From assembly GCA_903951635.1 (NCBI GenBank), contig CAJBCV010000211.1, forward strand, positions 1 to 40,727: a stretch of 40,727 nucleotides of DNA, in the 5' to 3' direction. This DNA is from an uncultured Planctomycetaceae bacterium. Lineage in GTDB: Bacteria; Planctomycetota; Planctomycetia; Pirellulales; UBA1268. Below, piece after piece: positions 35,912 through 40,727 of the stretch (positions within the stretch are counted from its first letter, which is position 1; each line of letters starts with the position of its first letter). The position numbers and the translations under genes are program-made. The notes beneath the pieces are model-generated. The model was given only the letters and a program-made list of their open reading frames with translations, was not told the origin of the DNA and ran no database searches.

Positions 35912-36856
35912 TCAGGCCCGCTGCAGCCGAGCGACGTCACGGTGAAGCTGGCTCAGGCGTCGGGGCGTCAGCCACGCGACCGTTCTTTCCCGGGCCGTCG
36001 CGGCAGCCGCGGCCGCTGCAGCCGCAAGCCTTGAAAACGTCTTCCGGTCAGCGCGAGCCTTTGCCCCCCGCGCCCAGCGCGCGAATCGGGCGGCTGCGGT
36101 GGCCTGATCGATGCAGCGGCCTGCCAGATCCTGGAGATGCTCGAGCGTCGCCAGAGCGCGCTGCCGCGGCGGCGACGGCGTGGGAGCGAAGATCTCGATG
36201 GCATAGCGGGCTTGCTTGGCTCTGATCCGGATCGCGTGGAGGGCATCGGTGTCGCCTGCCCCATCGGCCACGGCCGTGAAAAATCGGCCAACGATTCCGC
36301 CGAGCCTCTCAGCGGCGAGGCGGTCGAAGGGCGGGGCGCTCTCCAGCCTTTCGATCGCATGGATGAGCTTGTTGGCATGGGCCTGCCATGTCCTCGAGCC
36401 TGGAAAGCGATCGACCGCCTGTCCGAGAGCCCTGCGGGCCTTGGCACGCTTCCCCGCCACGATCTCGATGGCGCGTGCCACATCGGCGCTGCGATTCGGC
36501 CGCGCCCCCTCCTGATCCTCCGAGCGGAGGCCTTCGAGAATGGCGTCGAGATCGCGAACTTTGCCGGCCGCGCGACGCAGTCGCTTCAGGCGAGCCTCGA
36601 ACCAGGCCGCCCGCCGCGCGGGAAGGAGTGGCTCGAAGCCGTCGAACGCCGCCCCGGCGCGTCTTGTCGCCACGCGGAGGGCGTGGACCGCCTCGTCGGA
36701 ATCATCCCCATCGGCAATCCCACGGCGGAGATCGTGAACCGCCCCCAGCCTGGCTGCGAGTATCCGGGCCGCTGCGGTGGTGGCCGGTTCGTCGGCCGCT
36801 CCGCAGTCATCCTGGGGCTTTTCAGAATCTCGTGCCACAGCCCCCCCCACAACCAT
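35912..36856 (-). CDS. CHAD-domain protein
   Basis: The 314-residue product is almost all one CHAD domain (conserved histidine alpha-helical domain). Both halves are visible: EAVHALRVATRRAGAAF (His58) with KVRDLDAI near residue 99, and DALHAIRIRAKQARYAIEIF (His207) with LEHLQDLAG near 238. CHAD proteins bind inorganic polyphosphate through basic residues on a helical cavity, and many associate with polyphosphate granules. The usual partner, a CYTH triphosphatase domain, is absent, so this is a stand-alone form. There is no signal peptide; it should be cytoplasmic. The C-terminal part has a long alanine run and many arginines. I chose the ATG at 36856. The frame is open 73 codons further upstream, but that stretch is Arg/Gly/Pro-rich and unlike protein. 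No good Shine-Dalgarno precedes the chosen ATG, so the start is uncertain. It is convergent with the PEP-CTERM gene and divergent from the S53 peptidase gene. Confidence 0.88.
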   Translation of the reverse strand: MVVGGAVARDSEKPQDDCGAADEPATTAAARILAARLGAVHDLRRGIADGDDSDEAVHALRVATRRAGAAFDGFEPLLPARRAAWFEARLKRLRRAAGKVRDLDAILEGLRSEDQEGARPNRSADVARAIEIVAGKRAKARRALGQAVDRFPGSRTWQAHANKLIHAIERLESAPPFDRLAAERLGGIVGRFFTAVADGAGDTDALHAIRIRAKQARYAIEIFAPTPSPPRQRALATLEHLQDLAGRCIDQATAAARFARWARGAKARADRKTFSRLAAAAAAAAATARERTVAWLTPRRLSQLHRDVARLQRA

Positions 36857-37146
36857 GGAGATGCCAGTCTCGAGAAATCCTATCCCCGCGACATCCCGCG
36901 CTCCACGCGGCTCCGCCCGGGCCCCCCGGCCCCATCGACGGGGTGGTTGGCGTCGACCCTGACGCCCTGCGACCCTACCGAAGCGCGGAGGGCTGACGCC
37001 CGGGCCGATCGGGCACCGGCCGGGGCTCACCCGATGCCGAAGGTTTCTCCGATAGCCCGATGGTTCGAACGCCACGAGGGCCTTGGCCGACGAGCATTGC
37101 AGCGGTCGCCTGCCCGCTGGGAGGGCCGCCGCGGAGGGAGTGCGCT
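36857..37146. other. Divergent intergenic region between the CHAD and S53 genes
   Basis: This gap of 290 bp must hold promoters for both genes, but it is extremely GC-rich and I see no convincing -35/-10 pair. Only the S53 ribosome binding site at its right end is clear. Confidence 0.5.
37133..37140 (+). promoter_or_regulatory. Ribosome binding site of the S53 peptidase gene
   Basis: GGAGGGAG lies six bases before the ATG at 37147. It decides the start in favour of this ATG over the in-frame ATG at 37060. Confidence 0.8.
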
Positions 37147-38943
37147 ATGGGTTGGTGGCCGGCGTCGGCACGGGATCGCGCCCGAGGGCAACCAGCGCGC
37201 CTCCACGCCCCGGAAGCGCTCGAATCCCGACAGGCGCTCTCCGTTTCGTCTGGCGTCCTCCCGGGCGCGGCCTTCGAGCCTGCCTGGCTGGGGACCGCCA
37301 CGTCGACGGCGCTGCGTGGTGAGACGCTCCCGATGGCCTCACCCGGCCCGACGGGGTTCACCCCGGCGCAGATTCGTCGTGCCTATGGGCTCGATCAAAT
37401 CTCCTTCGGCGGCACGCCGGCCGACGGCCGGGGAACGACGATCGCCATCGTCACCGCCTACGACAGCCCGAACATCGAGGCCGACCTCGCCACCTTCAAC
37501 GCGACGTTCGGGCTCCCCGCGCCGCCGTCCTTCCGGAAGGTCAATCACAACGGCGGGACGGTGCTCCCGGCCTATCTTCCCTCCTGGTCGACCGAGGCCT
37601 GCCTCGATGTGCAGTGGGCGCACGCGATCGCCCCCGGCGCCTCGATCCTCTTGGTCGAAGCCAAGAGCAACGCCACTGCCGACATGCTCGCCGCAGTGAA
37701 ATACGCCCGCTCGGCGCCCGGCGTCGTCGCGGTCTCGATGAGCTGGGGCCAGGCCGAGTACGCCGGGGAGACCGCCCACGACGTCACCTTCACAACCCCC
37801 GCAGGGCATCCGCCGGTGAGCTTCTTCGCCGCCAGTGGCGACTGGGGCGCTCCGGGCATCTATCCCGCCATGAGCCCCAACGTCGTCGCCATCGGGGGCA
37901 CCTCACTCAAGCTCGGCCAGGGAGGGGTGGCTATCGAGTCGGCCTGGGGTCGCAGCGGCGGCGGGGTGAGTGCCTACGAGGCCCGTCCCCTCTATCAGGC
38001 CGGGGTCGTCACGCAGACCACCAAGAAGCGGGCCACCCCCGACGTCGCCCTCGTCTCCGATCCGGCCACTGGCTTGGCCGTCTGCGACTCGAAGGCCAAT
38101 GGCACGAGGACACCGTGGGTGGCCTACGGAGGCACGAGTATCGCCGCGCCACAGTGGGCCGGGATCGCGGCGATCGTCGCCCAGGGGCGCGCCCTCCGCG
38201 GCGCCGGCCCCCTCGACGGTCGCAAGGAACTCCTCCCGGCGCTCTACAGTCTGCCGGCGGCAGATTTCCGCGACGTCGTCTCCGGCACGAGCAACGGCAA
38301 GCCCCGGCTCACGGCCGGCCCCGGCTACGATCTCGTCACCGGACGTGGGACGCCGGTCGCCGAAGCGCTCGTGCGCGATCTCGTCGCCTGGGGAAGCGCC
38401 GCCGCTCCGACGGCGCCGGCGGCACCGACGAGCCTCTCGGTGGCCGTCACCTCATCGACGGCGACGCTGACCTGGGGAGGCGTCTCGGGGGCGAGTGGCT
38501 ATCGGCTCTACGAGACGACCGGCGGAGCCTTGACCCCGATCGCGAGCTACGACGCCGCGACGACGTCGGCGACGCTCACGGGGCTCGCCCCGCGTTCGTC
38601 ACACACCTGGCGACTCGAGGCCTGGAACAGCGTCGGCAGCGCTGCCGCGACGGTTCAGGGGACGCTTGCGGCAGGCGTCACGACGCCGACGGGGATCACA
38701 ATCAAGGTTGCGTCGGCGACGACGATCGACCTGTCGTGGCAAGGCGTGGGAGGGGCGAAGAGCTACACGGTGTTCCTCTGGACGGGGCGAGCGGCCCGGA
38801 AGGCGGCCGGGGTGAAGGCACCGACGACGGCCGCCCGGATCGCCGGACTCACCCCAGGATCGACGATCCGCGTCGCGGTCCGCGCCGAGGACAGCCAGGG
38901 GAGCGCCACCTCCGAGTGGATCACGTTCACCATGCCGGGGTGA
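37147..38943 (+). CDS. S53 (sedolisin-type) serine-carboxyl peptidase with two fibronectin III domains
   Basis: The product has 598 residues. Residues 21-32 (APEALESRQALS) resemble the LEPR-XLL motif found near the N-terminus of many planctomycete surface proteins. The S53 catalytic domain spans about 69-415. The sedolisin active site is complete: Glu150 and Asp154 in STEACLDVQW, the oxyanion Asp232 in ASGDWG, and the nucleophile Ser331 in YGGTSIAAPQW. The calcium-site aspartates are probably Asp376 (FRDVVSG) and Asp395 (GPGYDLVTGRGTP). Two fibronectin III domains follow (about 424-510 and 512-598). The usual activation prodomain of sedolisins (about 150-200 residues) is missing; only about 68 residues precede the catalytic domain. 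There is no ordinary signal peptide. It is probably exported and cuts proteins at acidic pH, as family members do, but substrate and location are inferred. It stands alone as an operon with a hairpin 55 bp after the stop. Confidence 0.92.
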   Translation: MGWWPASARDRARGQPARLHAPEALESRQALSVSSGVLPGAAFEPAWLGTATSTALRGETLPMASPGPTGFTPAQIRRAYGLDQISFGGTPADGRGTTIAIVTAYDSPNIEADLATFNATFGLPAPPSFRKVNHNGGTVLPAYLPSWSTEACLDVQWAHAIAPGASILLVEAKSNATADMLAAVKYARSAPGVVAVSMSWGQAEYAGETAHDVTFTTPAGHPPVSFFAASGDWGAPGIYPAMSPNVVAIGGTSLKLGQGGVAIESAWGRSGGGVSAYEARPLYQAGVVTQTTKKRATPDVALVSDPATGLAVCDSKANGTRTPWVAYGGTSIAAPQWAGIAAIVAQGRALRGAGPLDGRKELLPALYSLPAADFRDVVSGTSNGKPRLTAGPGYDLVTGRGTPVAEALVRDLVAWGSAAAPTAPAAPTSLSVAVTSSTATLTWGGVSGASGYRLYETTGGALTPIASYDAATTSATLTGLAPRSSHTWRLEAWNSVGSAAATVQGTLAAGVTTPTGITIKVASATTIDLSWQGVGGAKSYTVFLWTGRAARKAAGVKAPTTAARIAGLTPGSTIRVAVRAEDSQGSATSEWITFTMPG

Positions 38944-38964
38944 GAGGCAAACTCTTCCCGCGTA

Positions 38965-39016
38965 ACGGCGACGGCCGGCGCCCCACCCCTCGACGGCGAC
39001 GGCCGGCGCCCCACCC
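38965..39016. repeat. Direct repeat of 24 bp after the S53 gene
   Basis: The same 24 bases, starting ACGGCGACGGCCGGCG and ending CCCCACCC, occur at 38965-38988 and 38993-39016. Both copies can pair with the inverted CGCCGGCC at 39023-39030. Confidence 0.8.
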
Positions 39017-39032
39017 GTGGGACGCCGGCCGT
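38999..39032 (+). terminator. Strong hairpin downstream of the S53 gene
   Basis: ACGGCCGGCG (38999-39008) pairs with CGCCGGCCGT (39023-39032) over ten base pairs. A further short CCCAC/GTGGG stem can form inside after a one-base mismatch. It lies 55 bp after the S53 stop. No T tract follows, so it is either an atypical terminator or an RNA 3'-end stabiliser. Confidence 0.5.
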
Positions 39033-39089
39033 AACGTTGGCTGTCGGTGGGATTGGCCATCCGTGGCTCGTCTCCACCCCATCGACCGC

Positions 39090-39106
39090 CGGCCGGAGGC
39101 CGGCCG
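39090..39106 (-). terminator. Hairpin downstream of the small basic gene
   Basis: CGGCCGG and CCGGCCG pair over seven base pairs around a three-base loop, about 14 bases after the stop of the 28-residue gene on the minus strand. There is no T tract. Confidence 0.4.
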
Positions 39107-39120
39107 AGAACCCGCCGCGA

Positions 39121-39207
39121 TCACTTCTTCGGCGCGGCCTTGGTCTTGTCCTGCTTCGGCTTCTTGTTCTTCTTGTCGTTCTTCTGGCTGTTGTTGCCCT
39201 TGCCCAT
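39121..39207 (-). CDS. Tiny lysine-rich protein (28 aa)
   Basis: The ATG at 39207 has a strong Shine-Dalgarno (GGAAGGGAG, seven bases upstream). The 28-residue product starts MGKGNNSQKNDKKNKKPK and ends KAAPKK. Ten of its residues are lysine, and Asn, Gln, Asp and Ser make up much of the rest, so it is highly basic and probably disordered. From memory, very similar tiny proteins starting MGKGNNSQKNDKK occur across distant bacteria, usually unannotated; I could not check this. A nucleic-acid- or ribosome-associated role would fit the charge but is a guess. A longer upstream in-frame reading (to 39396) is Arg-rich and lacks such a ribosome binding site. Codon use in the gene (AAG, AAC) differs little from its neighbours. 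Confidence 0.7.
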   Translation of the reverse strand: MGKGNNSQKNDKKNKKPKQDKTKAAPKK

Positions 39208-39214
39208 CGATCGA

Positions 39215-39223
39215 CTCCCTTCC
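39215..39223 (-). promoter_or_regulatory. Ribosome binding site of the 28-aa gene
   Basis: On the minus strand GGAAGGGAG lies seven bases before the ATG. It is the main reason to prefer this internal start. Confidence 0.7.
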
Positions 39224-39378
39224 TGATGACGTTGGCGGACGCCTCGCGAATGCCGCCCGACGACGTGCCGGCTGCGGCGCCGTGGCAAGCCTAACGGCAA
39301 GACCGCAGACGGGGAAAGAGAGACTCGTCGCCCGGTCAGGCGGGATCCCTCGTCACGGAAGATGCGGGAGCGTAGCTC

Positions 39379-39393
39379 GAGCCCGGCCGGCTC
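39379..39393 (-). terminator. Hairpin downstream of the TIGR03000 gene
   Basis: GAGCC and GGCTC pair around a five-base loop, about 17 bases after the TIGR03000 stop on the minus strand. There is no T tract. The rest of the 203-bp gap up to the small gene must contain that gene's promoter if it is transcribed alone; I see no clear one. Confidence 0.35.
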
Positions 39394-39410
39394 CAATCAC
39401 AGCCATTCGC

Positions 39411-40352
39411 TCAGCGGAGCGACAGCGTGCGACCGAGGGGGTCGGCGGCGACGGCCGCGGAGGGCTCGACAGCGTCGGCATCGCCGGCGAGCGCCGCGGC
39501 CGGGTCGACCGTCAGATCGATCGCCTTCCCGCCGATCAGATCGATCCGTTTGGTCATCTCGATGGGGCGCCCCTCGACCACGAGAGCCACCTTCACCTCG
39601 TAGCCTTCCCACGTCTCACCGGCCTGGAGGGCCGAGGTTTGGAACTCGCGGACGGCCCCCTCCTTCACCGTTGGCTGCCCCTCGATCCACACCTTCGCCC
39701 CCTCCGGGACGCGGAGGGTGAGGCTCGTCGTCACCGCCACGGTCTCGGGGAGCGGTGTCGCGGGGGCTGCCGGAGCGGCAAACGCCACGACGTGCCGCTG
39801 GCCGCCGCTGACGCTCACCGTCCGCGTCTGCTCCTCGACCTTTCCGCCGCGCGTCACCCGCATGCTGATCGTGTAGTCGTACTGCTCGTCGTCGGAGAGC
39901 CCTGCCGAGACGAAATTGCGGACCGAGCCGGAGAGATTCGTCTCCCGCCCGTTGACCAGAAGCATGGCATCCTCTGGCACTTCGACGACGATCATGACGC
40001 CGTCGGCCGGCACGCCCGCGGCGGCCGTCTTCTTGGCGTCGTTCGCGTTGAGCTTCGACACGTCGGCAGCCTTCGCCGCGTCGCCGCCGGAGGATCCCCC
40101 CGAACAGCCACCTGAAGCACCGCCGGAGGATCCCCCCGAGCTCCCGTGCGAGGCCTGATGGCGACAGCGCCAGCAGCGTGGCTGGCCATGGCTCCCGCCT
40201 CCCGATCCCCCACTGCCGCCACACGCCGAACAGCCCTGACGGTAGTGGTGGTGCCAGCCCGCCCGGGCCTCCGGGCCGGCAAGCGTCCCGATCAATGCCA
40301 CAACGAAGGCAGCCGACACCGATGCCAGGCGGAGAGCAGGCAGGGAAACCAT
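39411..40352 (-). CDS. Exported protein with two TIGR03000 domains and a Cys/His/Gly-rich N-terminus
   Basis: The 313-residue product begins with a signal peptide (basic Arg8, hydrophobic core 10-25, cut after ARA31). Mature residues 32-90 are odd: WHHHY at 33-37, CSAC at 41-44, CWRC at 60-63, more histidines, then Gly/Ser repeats with one further cysteine at 83. Two TIGR03000-type domains follow, about 120-190 (VVEVPEDAMLLVNGRET to GGQRHVV) and 211-282 (LTLRVPEGAKVWIEGQPT to GGKAIDLTV). TIGR03000 is a planctomycete family of unknown function whose core resembles PEGA-like beta domains. The two CXXC pairs plus histidines could bind a metal. The ATG at 40352 was chosen for the signal peptide and a GAGGT eight bases upstream; a GTG at 40415 extends the frame but would bury the signal peptide. 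The C-terminus (283-313) is an acidic, Ala-rich tail. Confidence 0.88.
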   Translation of the reverse strand: MVSLPALRLASVSAAFVVALIGTLAGPEARAGWHHHYRQGCSACGGSGGSGGGSHGQPRCWRCRHQASHGSSGGSSGGASGGCSGGSSGGDAAKAADVSKLNANDAKKTAAAGVPADGVMIVVEVPEDAMLLVNGRETNLSGSVRNFVSAGLSDDEQYDYTISMRVTRGGKVEEQTRTVSVSGGQRHVVAFAAPAAPATPLPETVAVTTSLTLRVPEGAKVWIEGQPTVKEGAVREFQTSALQAGETWEGYEVKVALVVEGRPIEMTKRIDLIGGKAIDLTVDPAAALAGDADAVEPSAAVAADPLGRTLSLR

Positions 40353-40360
40353 TCGTGGCG

Positions 40361-40365
40361 ACCTC
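40361..40365 (-). promoter_or_regulatory. Ribosome binding site of the TIGR03000 gene
   Basis: GAGGT on the minus strand lies eight bases before the ATG at 40352. Confidence 0.6.
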
Positions 40366-40419
40366 GAGGAGGGACCGAATCTGGCTTGAAGCGGGGCAGG
40401 GGAGCCGCACTTCACAGCG

Positions 40420-40447
40420 GCCCTGAAAAATCAAACAGCCCTGAAAA
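40420..40447. repeat. Short direct repeat upstream of the TIGR03000 gene
   Basis: GCCCTGAAAA occurs at 40420-40429 and 40438-40447, 18 bp apart. It sits between the possible promoter and the gene and could be an operator or chance. Confidence 0.5.
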
Positions 40448-40474
40448 TCCTAGTTTAACGACCAGGGAACACAA
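40447..40474 (-). promoter_or_regulatory. Possible sigma-70-like promoter of the TIGR03000 gene
   Basis: Read on the minus strand, TTGTGT (40474-40469) and TAGGAT (40452-40447) are separated by 16 bases. They lie in one of the few AT-richer patches of the window, about 95 bp before the start codon. The match is moderate. Confidence 0.35.
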
Positions 40475-40512
40475 GCATTTCAGGCAGACTTTACCGCCGC
40501 TGGCCGCACCTG

Positions 40513-40562
40513 GGCGCGGCGATCGCCCACGCCGGGCGCCCGCGCCGAACCGAGGCTTTTTT
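40513..40562 (+). terminator. Interrupted hairpin followed by a T tract
   Basis: GGCGCGG (40513-40519) pairs with CCGCGCC (40540-40546). Inside, CGCCC (40524-40528) pairs with GGGCG (40534-40538) around a five-base loop. Ten bases later comes TTTTTT (40557-40562). The spacing is longer than in a standard intrinsic terminator, and no plus-strand gene is visible before it. Confidence 0.35.
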
Positions 40563-40727
40563 GGGCGTTTCCCGCGGCCCTCCTGCTAGATTCGCAGACA
40601 AGTTCAAAGCGGGCCCGCCACGGCGGCAGAGCCCCACGCCCCGACCGACAAGCGCTCCGGGATCCCGCTCCACTGGCGACAGGTGACCACTCCACCGGCC
40701 GGGCCGGTCCCCCTTCGACCGACTGGC

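Larger units (their letters stand above)
40353..40727. other. Non-coding right end of the window
   Basis: Apart from the ribosome binding site, repeat, promoter candidate and hairpin listed separately, I see no supported gene in these 375 bp. A plus-strand frame is open from 40590 to the edge with a GTG at 40683 (VTTPPAGPVPLRPTG) and could be the start of a gene continuing outside the window, but there is no good ribosome binding site. Confidence 0.5.

Noticed and set aside
36857-37075. Extension of the CHAD gene 73 codons upstream
   Set aside because: The added residues are Arg/Gly/Pro-rich and outside the family; they look like translated intergenic DNA.
37060-37146. Earlier ATG for the S53 gene
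   Set aside because: The ATG at 37147 has a strong, well-spaced Shine-Dalgarno and places the LEPR-XLL-like motif near the N-terminus.
36137-37699. Open plus-strand frame of 520 codons antisense to the CHAD gene
   Set aside because: The opposite strand encodes a clear CHAD domain; this frame is Arg/Pro-rich with no domain.
39365-39420. tRNA-like stretch (GGGAGCGTAGCTCGAG)
   Set aside because: It resembles a D-arm start, but there is no anticodon arm, no TTCGA T-loop and no acceptor pairing at the right distance.
37614-40115. Open plus-strand frame of 833 codons overlapping the S53 gene and running antisense to the TIGR03000 gene
   Set aside because: It overlaps recognised domains in other frames and has no domain of its own.

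Overview
The window is very GC-rich (by eye well above 60%, with C or G in most third codon positions). It carries several planctomycete hallmarks: two TIGR03000-type domains in one exported protein, a PEP-CTERM sorting tail, a LEPR-XLL-like N-terminal motif on a protease, and two giant repetitive surface proteins side by side. I infer Planctomycetota, perhaps a Pirellulales-like lineage. No rRNA, tRNA, CRISPR array or insertion sequence was seen.

Layout. Positions 1-26264 (+) are the 3' part of one giant reading frame, already open at the left edge. At least 8,753 residues lie in the window. It is a mosaic of an Ig-like domain, RTX-like calcium-binding repeats, several thousand residues of alternating beta-strand repeats with charged and helical inserts, a haemagglutinin-like beta-helix part, an NHL propeller with a jelly-roll-like insertion, a BACON-like domain and ten tandem Ig-like domains. 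It has no recognisable C-terminal anchor. After 170 bp comes a second large gene, 26435-35836 (+), 3,133 aa: signal peptide, about 24 autotransporter-associated beta-strand (PATR) repeats, and a PEP-CTERM tail instead of a translocator barrel.

To the right are four smaller genes: a CHAD-domain protein (35912-36856, -), divergent from a sedolisin-type S53 peptidase with two fibronectin III domains (37147-38943, +), then a 28-residue lysine-rich protein (39121-39207, -) and an exported protein with two TIGR03000 domains (39411-40352, -). The last 375 bp hold a possible promoter and a strong hairpin with a T tract, but no gene I can support.

How they may work together (inference). The two large proteins and the peptidase look like secreted or cell-surface products, and the TIGR03000 protein is exported. 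The CHAD protein (polyphosphate-associated family) and the small basic protein look cytoplasmic. No exosortase, type I secretion gene or autotransporter barrel is in the window, so the export machinery must be elsewhere. The most notable observations are a three-way linker grammar in the PATR protein, a domain inserted inside one propeller blade of the giant protein, an EF-hand-like loop buried in a surface repeat, and an open in-frame extension after the giant gene's UGA-C stop that ends in an ATGA overlap with the next start codon.
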